Part shown: positions 27,626-36,806 of the stretch, piece after piece
Position numbering within the stretch: position 1 is the stretch's first letter
Layout of the letters: each line of letters starts with the position of its first letter
Assembly: GCF_007833795.1 (NCBI RefSeq)
Contig: NZ_CP032702.1
Span: 1,798,001 to 1,862,000, forward strand
Direction of reading: 5' to 3'
DNA: 64,000 nt
From: Candidatus Pantoea soli
GTDB lineage: Bacteria; Pseudomonadota; Gammaproteobacteria; Enterobacterales; Enterobacteriaceae
Translations under genes and position numbers: made by a program
The notes under the pieces: generated by a model
Told to the model about the DNA's origin: nothing
The model's input: only the letters and a program-made list of their open reading frames with translations
The model's database searches: none

Positions 27626-28038
27626 CGTGAGCTACCATCCTGATTGTTGACATTAAGACCGGAATGTCGCGCTTGCTTACCAGGATTTCCTGATGGGTGA
27701 TGCAACGGTCCTGATGCTGTCTGTACGGTTTATAGCGTCTATTTATGCCTAAGTGATTGATTGAATTAAAGTGATATAATTTCACTCTTGCATGAGCCAT
27801 TTTCATGATTTCCCGCTGCGCGCGTATCCTCTGTTTCCGCCATGCGATAGCCGCTGAGCACGTCCCGGCGCCCTTCTTTCCTGTCTGGCAGGCATAAAGC
27901 ACCTGGTGAAGGATTTCCACTGAAGTTGCAGAGTGGGTTTTAACAGCAACGCCTTATGTATGTTGGCACTAAAGTGATCGTGTAACAGGCCCGGTTAAAG
28001 CCTGTTCGCGCTGCACGGGCCGCGTCCGGATGCGCTTC
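27626..28038. other. Intergenic region upstream of mesX
   Basis: 413 bases without a supported gene. Visible elements: a near-palindrome GTGATATAATTTCAC (27771-27785) containing a TATAAT-like hexamer, and a 7-bp hairpin AACAGGC/GCCTGTT (27984-28006) close to the DeoR gene's stop. The latter may terminate the DeoR gene on the minus strand. The mesX promoter should lie here, but I could not place it. Confidence 0.5.
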
Positions 28039-28905
28039 TCAGGGCTGTTGGTCAGCAACCTGATCTTTTTTCATCGGTGCAACCACCAGATTAACGCCCT
28101 GCTCCTGCAGCCGGCGCAGCGTGGCCACCGGCGTTCCCTGATTCACAATCACTACATCAAAATCGGTCAGATGCGCAAACCGGTGCAGCGCCCGGCGTTC
28201 AAATTTGGTGTGATCCATCATCAGGATGCGCTTCTGCGCAGCATCAAACATCGCCCGCTTGGTTTCGACCGTCTCGGCGGACTGATGAAACACCGCATCA
28301 TCAACAATCGCGGACATGCTGATAAAAAACACGTCGGCGCGCAGGCTGGCAATTTCATCTCGTGTCATCCGCCCCATAAAGGCGTTACACCAGTGATGAA
28401 ACTGACCGCCCAGCCCCATCAGCGTGATATCGCGCCCGTTACGCAGCTCATTCATCAGCGTGAGTGAATTGGTGATCACCGTGAGTGGCGCTTTCATCGC
28501 CAGCAGCCGTGCCAGTTGCAGAACGGTGGTGGAATCGTCCAGAAACAGCGCCTGCCCCGGCTCAATGTAGGTGGCGGCTACCTCGGCTATCGCCTGCTTC
28601 TCTTCCAGCTGCCGCGTGGCGCGATAGAGATCGCTCGACTCCACCAGACTGGTTGGCGTGGCGGAGACCACACCACGCGATTTATGCAGCAGCCCCCGCG
28701 CGACCATCTCGTCGATGTCACGATGCGCAGTCATCAGGCTGATACCAAAGCGTCCGGTGAGATCTTCGATACGTATCGCCCCTTCGGCCATTACGGCTTC
28801 AGCAATCAGCTGACGCCGCGCCAGCTGTCGCGCCTGGCGACTGTCGCCGGGGATGGTTTCGGTGAGAAATACGCCAGCGGAAGCATCGTGCGGGTTGTGC
28901 GCCAT
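28039..28905 (-). CDS. DeoR/GlpR-family transcriptional regulator
   Basis: 288 residues. The N-terminal DeoR helix-turn-helix is IRIEDLTGRFGISLMTAHRDIDEMVARGLL. The C-terminal sugar-phosphate-sensing domain contains LFLDDSTTVLQLARLL and VTKRAMF-type elements (VETKRAMFDAAQKRILMMDHTKF). It lies 114 bases downstream of, and on the same strand as, the ABC transporter operon for a putative polyol. The local regulator of polyol uptake is therefore the simplest guess, with the second regulator (SorC type) at 37798. The start codon lacks a strong ribosome binding site. Confidence 0.9.
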   Translation of the reverse strand: MAHNPHDASAGVFLTETIPGDSRQARQLARRQLIAEAVMAEGAIRIEDLTGRFGISLMTAHRDIDEMVARGLLHKSRGVVSATPTSLVESSDLYRATRQLEEKQAIAEVAATYIEPGQALFLDDSTTVLQLARLLAMKAPLTVITNSLTLMNELRNGRDITLMGLGGQFHHWCNAFMGRMTRDEIASLRADVFFISMSAIVDDAVFHQSAETVETKRAMFDAAQKRILMMDHTKFERRALHRFAHLTDFDVVIVNQGTPVATLRRLQEQGVNLVVAPMKKDQVADQQP

Positions 28906-28987
28906 AGTTCGTCCGGAAAAGAGAGCAGAAATACTGATTTGGCTTTGATTACACAGTGTAAATGGCTTTTTTGCAAATGCAGGAAAC

Positions 28988-29009
28988 CGATCGCCGCTGC
29001 GGGCGACCG
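28988..29009 (-). terminator. Possible hairpin after the sugar-binding protein gene
   Basis: The stem CGATCGCC/GGCGACCG (one mismatch, 6-nt loop) lies 11 bases beyond the stop of the binding-protein gene on the minus strand and is followed by a short TTT. It is a weak terminator or a readthrough control point before the DeoR gene. Confidence 0.35.
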
Positions 29010-29019
29010 GCCAGCCGGA

Positions 29020-29964
29020 TTAGGGCTTCAGAACAAATGGCGAAACGAAATTGCCGGCGTTCTCTTTGGTGATCAGGATGCAGTCAAACAGCTGCTTTTC
29101 TGCAGCTGCACCGGTTTTGCCGGTTTTCAGAAAATTATCGGCCTGCTCAACCGCCTGCTGCGCAAACTGCGCCACCGGCTGCATCACCGTATAGGCCAGC
29201 GTGCCCGCTTTAACCGCATCGACCGCATCCGGCGAACCGTCAAAGCCGCCGACTTTCACCTGATTCAGCTTGCCCGCTTCTTTCAGCGCCGCAATGGCGC
29301 CCAGCGCCATCTCATCGTTACCGCTGATGACCCCTTTAATCCCAGGATTCGCCTGCAGCAGCGACTGCATTTTGTTAAAGCCCTGGGTGCGGTCCCAGTT
29401 TGCCACTTCCTGCCCGACTTTTTTCAGCGTCGGATATTGCGACAGCACGGTATCAAAGCCGTTGGCGCGGGTCGCGGCGTTGTTGTCGGAAGGTGGCCCC
29501 ACCAGCTCAACGTAACTGGCGCTGTCGCCGACCTGCTTCACCCACTCCATGGCGCCGATAGCAGCGCCCTGCGCGTTATTCGACACCAGCTGCGCCTTTG
29601 CCAGCCCGCTCTGATTCAGCTCGGCGTTAATCACAAACACCGGAATGTGCGCGGCAATCGCCTTTTTCACCGATCCGATCGATCCATCCGCATTGGCCGG
29701 ATCGAGAATAATCGCTTTGGATTTATTGGTAATGGCGGTATCAATCAGCTGGCTTTCGGTGTTGGTGTCCCCTTTGTGCGCGCTGACTTTGGCGCTGTAA
29801 CCCAGTTTCTCCGCCGCTTTCTGTGCCACCTGACCTTCGGTCAGCCAGTAAGGATTCGAGGGATCGTTGACAATAATGGTCATCAGACCGTTATCCGCCC
29901 GGACAGGCAGCGCACAGACAGAGAGTGCCACCGCAGCGGCGACAAGCAGATGTTTAGCAGACAT
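29020..29964 (-). CDS. Periplasmic sugar/polyol-binding protein of an ABC importer (RbsB-like)
   Basis: 314 residues from the ATG at 29964. GGAG stands 8-10 bases before it, which rules out the longer frame. The signal peptide is MSAKHLLVAAAVALSVCALPVRA. The mature protein is a type I periplasmic binding protein of the RbsB class (TIIVNDPSNPYWLTEGQVAQKAAEKLGY, ISGNDEMALGAIAALKEAG, VGGFDGSPDAVDAV). It belongs to the DUF2291-ATPase-permease-binding protein operon. Divergence from an eryABCD-like operon suggests erythritol or a related polyol as ligand, as for EryG (inference). Confidence 0.9.
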   Translation of the reverse strand: MSAKHLLVAAAVALSVCALPVRADNGLMTIIVNDPSNPYWLTEGQVAQKAAEKLGYSAKVSAHKGDTNTESQLIDTAITNKSKAIILDPANADGSIGSVKKAIAAHIPVFVINAELNQSGLAKAQLVSNNAQGAAIGAMEWVKQVGDSASYVELVGPPSDNNAATRANGFDTVLSQYPTLKKVGQEVANWDRTQGFNKMQSLLQANPGIKGVISGNDEMALGAIAALKEAGKLNQVKVGGFDGSPDAVDAVKAGTLAYTVMQPVAQFAQQAVEQADNFLKTGKTGAAAEKQLFDCILITKENAGNFVSPFVLKP

Positions 29965-30033
29965 AAGTGCTCCGTTATTATTCAGGGTAGAGGTTTTACG
30001 GATAAGGGACGCAGCCGTCACCGCGCCCCTGAT

Positions 30034-31089
30034 TCAGCGCCCGCGCCGGCCGTATTGCAGGGTATTCAGCAATACCGCCAGCACAATGACCGCACCGGTG
30101 AATACCGTCTGCCAGTAAGCAGAGACACCGATAATCACTAAGCCATCAGAGAGGAAACCAATCACAAACGCACCGAGCAGCGTTCCGCGCACATTCCCGC
30201 GCCCGCCGGTCAGCGCCGCCCCGCCGATCACCACGGCAGCAATCGCCGTCAGTTCATAGGTGGTCCCGGCGGTCGGGCCGGCGGAAGTCAGCTGCGAAGA
30301 GAGCACCAGCCCCGCCAGCGCGGCGCAGATACCGGAAAGCACATACACACTAATCTTGACGCGTTTTACCGGCACGCCGGAAAGGTCGGCTGCGCGCTCA
30401 TTGCCGCCGGAGGCATACAGCCAGCGACCAAAGGCTGAACGGCTCAGTAAAAAGCCGCACGCCAGCGCCACCGCGCCCAGTATCAGCACGCCCACCGGCA
30501 CGTTAAACAGCCGGTTGAAACCCAGCCAGTCAAAGCCGGTATTCCCCAGCGCCGCGCTGCCGGAAAGCTTGTTATAGGTCAGACCGTTGGTCATCAGCAG
30601 CGCAATACCGCGCGCCACGTACATGGTGCCCAGCGTGGCCACAAACGCCGGAACGCGAAACCAGGCGATCAGCACGCCATTCACCAGCCCCACCAGCGCC
30701 CCGGTTACCAGCGTCAGCACCACCACCGCCCACACGGGCAGATACAGCACCACGCCCAATCCTTGCAGGTTGATACCCTGCATCATGAAGCCGGCCATCA
30801 CCCCTGCCAGCCCCAGCGTCGATCCCACCGAAAGATCGATGCCGCCGTTCAGGATCACCAGCAGCATGCCGATGGCCGGCAGGCCGAAGATCGCCACGTG
30901 CGACGCCATGGTCAGGAAGTTGGCACCGGTAAAGTAGTTGGGCGAAAGCAGCGAAAAGGTGGCGATAATCACCAGCAGCGCAATAAAGGCGCGCCCTTCC
31001 AGCAGCAGGCGCGCCAGATTCAGGTGTCTGCCGCTGCGCGGTGTTGCGGCAACCGGCGGCGCGGCCAGAGTTTGAGTGCGATCGGTCAT
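30034..31089 (-). CDS. Sugar/polyol ABC importer permease (RbsC-like)
   Basis: 351 residues. The start at 31089 (MTDRTQ) is preferred because CGGAG lies 9 bases before it; an upstream ATG at 31110 is possible. It has about eight to ten hydrophobic helices. Family signatures are ILNGGIDLSVGSTLGLAG, VPAFVATLGTMYVARGIALL and the EAA-like loop GGAALTGGRGNVRGTLLGA near the C-terminus. It forms the inner-membrane channel of the importer with the ATPase encoded just upstream, 22 bases away. The likely cargo is the substrate of the divergent ery-like operon. Confidence 0.92.
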   Translation of the reverse strand: MTDRTQTLAAPPVAATPRSGRHLNLARLLLEGRAFIALLVIIATFSLLSPNYFTGANFLTMASHVAIFGLPAIGMLLVILNGGIDLSVGSTLGLAGVMAGFMMQGINLQGLGVVLYLPVWAVVVLTLVTGALVGLVNGVLIAWFRVPAFVATLGTMYVARGIALLMTNGLTYNKLSGSAALGNTGFDWLGFNRLFNVPVGVLILGAVALACGFLLSRSAFGRWLYASGGNERAADLSGVPVKRVKISVYVLSGICAALAGLVLSSQLTSAGPTAGTTYELTAIAAVVIGGAALTGGRGNVRGTLLGAFVIGFLSDGLVIIGVSAYWQTVFTGAVIVLAVLLNTLQYGRRGR

Positions 31090-31111
31090 ATCGTTTGCTC
31101 CGTTTTTCATG

Positions 31112-32650
31112 TTATGCCACCAGCGATTCGCCTGACGCAGCCATGATGCGTTCTTTACTGACGCTGGCGTCAAAAATGGCGGCGATACGCCCTTTGCTCA
31201 TCACCACAATGCGATGGGCGATACTCAGGCATTCACCCACTTCTGAGGTGGTGTACACCACCGCCAGCCCTTTGCGCGCATTCTCTGCCAGCAACCGGAA
31301 CACTTCGGCCTTGGCACCGATATCAATACCGCGACTCGGTTCATCCAGCAGGATCACTTTCGGCCGGGTGGCGAGCATTTTGCCAATCACCACCTTCTGT
31401 TGATTCCCCCCGGACAGCGAACCGATGGCGGCCTCACCGCCGGCCGTCTTCACGGTGACGTTGCGAATAGTGTCGTCGATTAGCTGTTTTTCACGACGCC
31501 TGGAGAGCACCAGCCCGCGCACGAAGGCGCCAATACTGGCAAGCGAGAGGTTTTCGCCTACTGACATGGTCTGCACCAGGCCGTCGCGCTGCCGGTCTTC
31601 CGGCACCAGCGCCAGCCCGATGCGGATGCGCTGCGACACAGAAAGTCCGGCAAGGTCGGTATCCTGCAGCAGCACCTGTCCGCTCTGTGGCGTCAGGCGA
31701 CCGGCCAGACACTCCAGCAGCTCGGTCCGGCCGGCCCCCATCAGCCCGTAGATACAGACGATCTCCCCGGCCTGCACGCTAAGCGACAGCGCATCCACCA
31801 GCCGGATGCCGGTTTTACTCTGCACCGTCAGCGCATTCACCGTCAGCGCGGGCGGGCCAAAGTCATAGCCCTGCGGCGGCGCGCCCAGATCAAAATGGTC
31901 GCCCACCATGTTGCGCACAATCCATTCCAGATCGATCTCATCCCGCCGCGCCCAGGCGGTCATCACACCATCACGCAGCACAACGGCGCGATCGGTGATC
32001 TCCAGCGCCTCCTCCAGATGATGGGAGATATAGACAATCGCCACGCCCTGACTGGTGAGATCGCGGATTACCTGAAACAGCACCGCCACCTCGGCGGCGC
32101 TGAGTGCGGAAGTGGGTTCGTCCATGATCAGAATGCGGGCATTCACCGAGAGTGCGCGGGCAATTTCCACAATCTGCTGCTGCCCGAGGCGCAGGTTCTC
32201 CACCGGCGTCAGCGGATCGATATCCTCCTCCAGTGAAGCCATCAGATGGCGGGTAATACGCGCCTCTTCGGCAAAATCGACCCCGCCCGCATGGCGAATT
32301 TCGCGCCCCATAAAGATGTTGTCGCGCACGTTCATATTGGGGGCGAGATTCAGCTCCTGATGAATGATTGAAATACCGCAATCGCGCGCCTCCGTTGCTG
32401 AGTGAAACACCTTCGGTTCTCCCTGCAGCAGAATTTCGCCGTCAGTGGGCGTCACCACACCGGAGAGGATTTTCATCAGCGTGGATTTACCCGCGCCGTT
32501 TTCTCCAAACAGCGTGGTCACTTCCCCGCGGCGGATCTCGAAATTGACGCCTTTCAGGGCATGGGTAGAGCCGTAAACTTTGCTGACGTTACGCGCCTGC
32601 AGAATCACTTCGCCTTTTACCAGCGCCGGGTTAAGGGTAAAGGGTTTCAT
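31112..32650 (-). CDS. Sugar/polyol ABC importer ATPase, duplicated domains (RbsA-like)
   Basis: 512 residues with two fused ABC domains. The first has Walker A GENGAGKST, signature LRLGQQQIVEIARAL and Walker B ILIMDEPTSAL. The second has a degenerate Walker A (GLMGAGRTELLE), signature LSGGNQQKVVIGKML and Walker B VILLDEPSRGIDIGAK. This asymmetry is normal for RbsA/MglA/XylG proteins. Its start overlaps the DUF2291 stop by four bases. It energises uptake of the sugar or polyol delivered by the binding protein. Confidence 0.94.
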   Translation of the reverse strand: MKPFTLNPALVKGEVILQARNVSKVYGSTHALKGVNFEIRRGEVTTLFGENGAGKSTLMKILSGVVTPTDGEILLQGEPKVFHSATEARDCGISIIHQELNLAPNMNVRDNIFMGREIRHAGGVDFAEEARITRHLMASLEEDIDPLTPVENLRLGQQQIVEIARALSVNARILIMDEPTSALSAAEVAVLFQVIRDLTSQGVAIVYISHHLEEALEITDRAVVLRDGVMTAWARRDEIDLEWIVRNMVGDHFDLGAPPQGYDFGPPALTVNALTVQSKTGIRLVDALSLSVQAGEIVCIYGLMGAGRTELLECLAGRLTPQSGQVLLQDTDLAGLSVSQRIRIGLALVPEDRQRDGLVQTMSVGENLSLASIGAFVRGLVLSRRREKQLIDDTIRNVTVKTAGGEAAIGSLSGGNQQKVVIGKMLATRPKVILLDEPSRGIDIGAKAEVFRLLAENARKGLAVVYTTSEVGECLSIAHRIVVMSKGRIAAIFDASVSKERIMAASGESLVA

Positions 32651-33297
32651 TGCACCTCCACGCTGACCGGTGTCACCATCCAGTTACCGGGATTGAGCAA
32701 ACGAAATACACCCACCACCTGCACGGTTTTACCCGGGAGCGCATCACGGTTCAGCTTATCCAGCACCGCGTCTTTCATGGCGCGGTTAATGGCCGCACCG
32801 GCATTCTGGTACTCAATCTGGTTGGTGAAGTCACCGAACTGAATTTTGCCGCTGGCGTCACGCAGGTCGGTGCCGGTGATTGCCGGGCCGGTCTGCAGGC
32901 GTATATGGATTGTCTCCGGCACGCCTGCCACCTTCAGCGGAAAAATCCCCATCTGTCCCGGTTGCACCACCCCTTTCAGCTTCACCGGGATGACCGGCAG
33001 CGGTGAGCCCACGCCATACTTTGCCGCGGCGGCCTGCTGACCCGCCTGCAGCGCGCTGGCCAGCGTGGTGGCCTCCACGGCGCGCGCGGTGACATCCTGC
33101 TGAATGCCCGGAAACGTCTGCTGACCGTAGCGGTCCGCGACGAATCCCTGCTGCGCGTCATCACCGGAGCCGGTTCGCACCACTTTGGTATCCAGCGCGA
33201 TGGCGGTTATCACCGCCAGCACCGCTGCGCCTGTCAGCAGATAGCGCCGCATGCGCTGTCGCGTCAGCTGCTGAGCCAGTATCGAGACATCGGACAT
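32647..33297 (-). CDS. DUF2291-family membrane-anchored protein in the importer operon
   Basis: 216 residues from the ATG at 33297, preceded by AGAGG. It has one transmembrane anchor (YLLTGAAVLAVITAIAL) and a periplasmic domain with SPLPVIPVKLKGVV, FGDFTNQIEYQNAGAAIN and VQVVGVFRLLNPGNWMVTPV. These mark the DUF2291 family, which is often found beside RbsABC-type importers and has no assigned function. It is the first gene of the operon, overlapping the ATPase start (ATGA). A periplasmic accessory role in transport or substrate capture is plausible but unproven. Confidence 0.85.
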   Translation of the reverse strand: MSDVSILAQQLTRQRMRRYLLTGAAVLAVITAIALDTKVVRTGSGDDAQQGFVADRYGQQTFPGIQQDVTARAVEATTLASALQAGQQAAAAKYGVGSPLPVIPVKLKGVVQPGQMGIFPLKVAGVPETIHIRLQTGPAITGTDLRDASGKIQFGDFTNQIEYQNAGAAINRAMKDAVLDKLNRDALPGKTVQVVGVFRLLNPGNWMVTPVSVEVQ

Positions 33298-33708
33298 AAC
33301 ATGACCTCTCACCGTTGAGCGGCGTGGTCGTCCGCCGCCAATGTTATAAATGTGATAACTTGTGTGATGAGAATTGTGTCAGCGCGGTTAAATTGTCAAC
33401 AGGCTGGCGGCAATTTTTTCAGGAGAGCGATCTGGATCGCTTAATCCATCTTAACCCGGTAAAAACGGACTTTTACCCATACTATTAAGGGTTTCTTAAC
33501 AGTAGCAAAGGCCCTGCCGGCAGGGTTAGCGCAGCGTTTTCGTGATCCTCCTCGCTAAGCTGAGTGAAATTTATTATGAAAATAGAAAAATAATACGGAA
33601 GATATGTTATCTCCATGAGAAGTGGTGTAAGAGTTCAGTTAGCAAAAAATACACAGACTGTTAACACCCGCATTCCTGTAACAGGGATAACCAATGGAGG
33701 TAGACGTG
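33298..33708. promoter_or_regulatory. Divergent regulatory region between importer and ery-like operon
   Basis: About 410 bases, A/T-richer than the genes, with no coding potential seen. Elements include an inverted repeat GTTAT-N7-ATAAC (about 33343-33359), a perfect 14-bp palindrome CCCTGCCGGCAGGG (33512-33525), and a stretch GTGAAATTTATTATGAAAA (around 33565) resembling TTTCAT-type DeoR half-sites. The SorC-type and DeoR-type regulators encoded nearby are the candidates to bind here. Confidence 0.55.
33512..33525. promoter_or_regulatory. 14-bp perfect palindrome in the divergent promoter
   Basis: CCCTGCCGGCAGGG, about 185 bases before the ery-like kinase. It could be an operator or a short hairpin; the position alone does not decide. 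Confidence 0.35.
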
Positions 33709-35274
33709 GTGAGTGGCGATATCATTCTGGGGCTGGATTCCGGTACCTCAGTGGTCAAAGCCGTGGCGTTTGATCTGGAAGGCCGGCAGCTGGCGTGTGC
33801 CTCTGTGCGCAATCGCTATTATCGCAGTGCGGGCGGTGCAGCCCGGCAATCCCTGACGCAAACATGGCAGGATGCGGTCAGTGCGATACGCAAGCTCAGC
33901 GAACGCATGCCGGATCTGGCTGGCCGCACGGCGGCACTGGCGGTAACCGCCCAGGGCGACGGCAGCTGGCTGGTTGGCAGAGAGAATCAGCCGGTGGAGG
34001 ATGCGTGGATCTGGCTGGACGCGCGCGCCGCCCCTACCGTGAACTGGCTGAATCAGCAACCGCTTGCCGCAGCCCGCTTTCACGCCACCGGCACCGGCCT
34101 GAACACCTGCCAGCAGGGCGCGCAGCTGGCGCACATGGACCGCCATACGCCGGAAGCGCTTTTACAGGCCGAAGTGGTGCTGCATTGCAAAGACTGGCTC
34201 TATCTTAATCTGACCGGCGTGCGCGCCACAGACCCTTCAGAAGCCAGCTTTACCTTTGGCGACTTTCGTACCCGTCACTATGACGAGACGGTCATCGCCG
34301 CGCTGGGCCTGACGCATCATCGCCACCGGCTGCCGGAGATTCTGGACGGTACGCAAATCACCCATCCGCTGACCCCCGCGGCGGCAACGCAGACAGGTCT
34401 GCACGCCGGGACGCCGGTGTGCCTCGGCTATGTCGATATGGCGATGACCGCGCTGGGTGCCGGGGTGCACACCGGGGAAGCCGGTACGGCCTGCTCGATT
34501 GTCGGCTCAACCGGCGTACACCTGCGCAGCGTGCCTGCCGGCGATGTCTGGCTTAATCCGGATCAGACTGGGTACGTCATTCCGCTGCCGTGGCCCGACT
34601 ATGTCACGCAGGTACAGACCAATATGGCCTCCACGCTCAATCTTGACTGGCTGCTGAACCTTGCCAGCGATCTGCTGCGCACCTTTGACTGCGAAACCGA
34701 TCACGCCCGGCTGGTCGGTCAGATCGACCGCTGGCTGACGGAAGCAACGCCCGGCACCCTGCTGTTTCATCCCTATATCTCACTGGCAGGCGAGCGCGGC
34801 CCCTTTGTCAACGCCGGCGCGCGTGCCAGCTTTACCGGCCTCAATTATCAGCACAACTTTGGTGACCTGGTGCGCGGCGTCATTGAAGGCATTGGCATGG
34901 CGGCGCGGGACTGCTATCAGGCGATGGGCCAGCGCATGCCGCAGGAGATCCGGCTTACCGGCGGTGCGGTGCGCTCACGCCCGCTGCGGCAGATCCTCTC
35001 CGCCTGTCTGAATGTACCGGTTCGTATCAGCCAGCGTGAAGAAGCCGGTGCCGCTGGCGCAGCGATGATGGCGGCGGTGGCGATTGGCGCTTACCCGTCA
35101 ATGGCCAGCTGCGTGGAAACCTGGGTGCGGCCGCTGCTGGATGCGCCGGAAGCACCTGTTCCGGCGCTGGCTGAGCGCTACCAGCAGCTGTTTCCGGGCT
35201 ATCAGCAGCTTCGTCATGATCTGCCCGCCGCCTGGCAGGCATTAACAGCGTTGCAGGGAGTTTCTCATGAGTGA
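33709..35274 (+). CDS. eryA: FGGY-family polyol kinase (EryA-like)
   Basis: 521 residues. The start chosen is the GTG at 33709, because GGAGGT lies exactly 7 bases before it. An ATG five codons upstream overlaps that ribosome binding site and is less likely. The N-terminal phosphate loop is GLDSGTSVVKAVAFD and the second-domain motifs are TGGAVRSRPLRQILS and EEAGAAGAAMMAA. In length and pattern it resembles Brucella/Rhizobium EryA, erythritol kinase, which makes L-erythritol 4-phosphate. The following genes (FAD dehydrogenase, EryC-like isomerase, SorC regulator) are in eryABCD order. Another four- or five-carbon polyol is possible. Confidence 0.8.
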   Translation: MSGDIILGLDSGTSVVKAVAFDLEGRQLACASVRNRYYRSAGGAARQSLTQTWQDAVSAIRKLSERMPDLAGRTAALAVTAQGDGSWLVGRENQPVEDAWIWLDARAAPTVNWLNQQPLAAARFHATGTGLNTCQQGAQLAHMDRHTPEALLQAEVVLHCKDWLYLNLTGVRATDPSEASFTFGDFRTRHYDETVIAALGLTHHRHRLPEILDGTQITHPLTPAAATQTGLHAGTPVCLGYVDMAMTALGAGVHTGEAGTACSIVGSTGVHLRSVPAGDVWLNPDQTGYVIPLPWPDYVTQVQTNMASTLNLDWLLNLASDLLRTFDCETDHARLVGQIDRWLTEATPGTLLFHPYISLAGERGPFVNAGARASFTGLNYQHNFGDLVRGVIEGIGMAARDCYQAMGQRMPQEIRLTGGAVRSRPLRQILSACLNVPVRISQREEAGAAGAAMMAAVAIGAYPSMASCVETWVRPLLDAPEAPVPALAERYQQLFPGYQQLRHDLPAAWQALTALQGVSHE

Positions 35275-36796
35275 TACCACAGTTGATCTGTTTGTCATTG
35301 GCGGCGGCATTAACGGTGCTGGCATTGCGCGCGATGCCGCAGGACGCGGCTTATCGGTGATGATGTGTGAAAAGGATGATCTGGCCCAGGGCACCTCTTC
35401 ACGGTCCGGCAAGCTGGTGCACGGCGGGCTGCGCTATCTGGAGTACTACGAGTTCCGGCTGGTGCGCGAAGCGCTGATCGAGCGTGAGGTGCTGCTAAAC
35501 GCCGCACCACACATTATCTGGCCGATGCGCTTTGTCCTGCCGCACAGCCCGAGCGATCGGCCGGCATGGCTGGTGCGGCTGGGCCTGTTTCTCTATGACC
35601 ATCTGGGTGGACGCAACAAACTGCCGGGCACCCGTATGCTGGATTTGCGCCGCGATCCGGAGGGTGCACCGCTGCTGGATAGTTACCGCAAAGGCTTTGA
35701 ATACTCCGACTGCTGGGTGGATGACGCGCGACTGGTCACGCTGAATGCGCTGGATGCCGCCGAACGGGGCGCCACCATTCTGACGCGCACCCGCTGTGTG
35801 GCGGCAGAACGCCAGGCGGGCGCGTGGCGGATTACGCTGCAGGACAGCCAGAGCGGCGCGCAGCGCACGGTCTCTGCCCGCGTGCTGGTCAACGCCGCCG
35901 GCCCCTGGGTGCTGGACATTGTCAAACAGGTGACGCGCAGCAGCAGCCAACGCCGCGTGCGGCTGGTCAAGGGCTCGCACCTTATCGTGCCCAAATTCTG
36001 GGAAGGCCAGCAGGCTTATCTGGTGCAGAACACCGATAAACGGGTGATCTTTATTAATCCTTATGAAGGCGATAAAGCGCTGATCGGCACCACCGACATT
36101 CCGTGGCAGGGAGAAGCCGGTGACGTTGTGGCGGATGACAATGAGCAGCAGTATCTGCTGGATGCGGTCAACCGCTATTTCAAAGTGAAACTGCGCGCCA
36201 GTGATGTCATCACCCGTTTCTCTGGCGTCCGTCCGCTGTTTGATGACGGCAAAGGCAATCCCTCTGCCGTGACGCGTGACTATGTGTTTGAACTGGACGA
36301 CCAGCAGAACGCCCCGCTGCTGCATGTGTTCGGCGGCAAAATCACCACCTTTCGCAAGCTGGCTGAACACGCGCTGCAGAAGCTCAGCCCCTGCTTCCCG
36401 ACTATGGGTCCGGACTGGACGCGCAGCGCTACGCTGCCGGGCGGCGACATGGAGGGCGCAGATTTTGCCGGCTTCCTGGAGCAGGTCAAAGCGCGCTGGC
36501 CATGGCTGCCGCAGCCGCTGCGTCAGCACTATGCACGTCTGTACGGAACCCGCATGGAGAAGCTGCTGGAGCACGCCAGCGAAATCGCCGATCTCGGTCG
36601 CCATTTTGGCGGGCAGCTGTATGAAGCAGAGGCGCGTTATCTGGTCGCGCATGAATGGGCGCAGCAAGCCGAAGATGTGCTGTGGCGGCGTACCAAGCAT
36701 CAGCTGCATCTGAATGAGGCGCAGCGCGCGGCCTTCACCCGCTGGTTTACTGACACGTTTACTGAGCATGCGCCGCTGCGCGCCCATGCCGGATAA
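35267..36796 (+). CDS. eryB: FAD-dependent polyol-phosphate dehydrogenase (GlpD/EryB-like)
   Basis: 509 residues, overlapping the kinase by 8 bases. The FAD-binding motif is VIGGGINGAGIARDAAGRG. GlpD-family blocks are present: SSRSGKLVHGGLRYLEYYEFRLV, VNAAGPWV, FGGKITTFRKLAEHAL. It lacks a signal peptide and would act at the inner-membrane face, passing electrons to quinone. In the ery pathway EryB oxidises L-erythritol 4-phosphate to L-3-tetrulose 4-phosphate. A true glycerol-3-phosphate dehydrogenase is the alternative, but the gene context favours the polyol pathway. Confidence 0.82.
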   Translation: MSDTTVDLFVIGGGINGAGIARDAAGRGLSVMMCEKDDLAQGTSSRSGKLVHGGLRYLEYYEFRLVREALIEREVLLNAAPHIIWPMRFVLPHSPSDRPAWLVRLGLFLYDHLGGRNKLPGTRMLDLRRDPEGAPLLDSYRKGFEYSDCWVDDARLVTLNALDAAERGATILTRTRCVAAERQAGAWRITLQDSQSGAQRTVSARVLVNAAGPWVLDIVKQVTRSSSQRRVRLVKGSHLIVPKFWEGQQAYLVQNTDKRVIFINPYEGDKALIGTTDIPWQGEAGDVVADDNEQQYLLDAVNRYFKVKLRASDVITRFSGVRPLFDDGKGNPSAVTRDYVFELDDQQNAPLLHVFGGKITTFRKLAEHALQKLSPCFPTMGPDWTRSATLPGGDMEGADFAGFLEQVKARWPWLPQPLRQHYARLYGTRMEKLLEHASEIADLGRHFGGQLYEAEARYLVAHEWAQQAEDVLWRRTKHQLHLNEAQRAAFTRWFTDTFTEHAPLRAHAG

Positions 36797-36806
36797 GGGA
36801 AATACC

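Noticed and set aside
27690..27760. Possible MetJ box upstream of mesX (AGACGCTA-like)
   Set aside because: Only one 8-mer at 5 of 8 matches and no adjacent second box.
28516..30141. 541-residue open frame antisense to the DeoR and binding-protein genes
   Set aside because: Runs across two recognised genes and their gap; low-complexity composition typical of GC-rich antisense frames.
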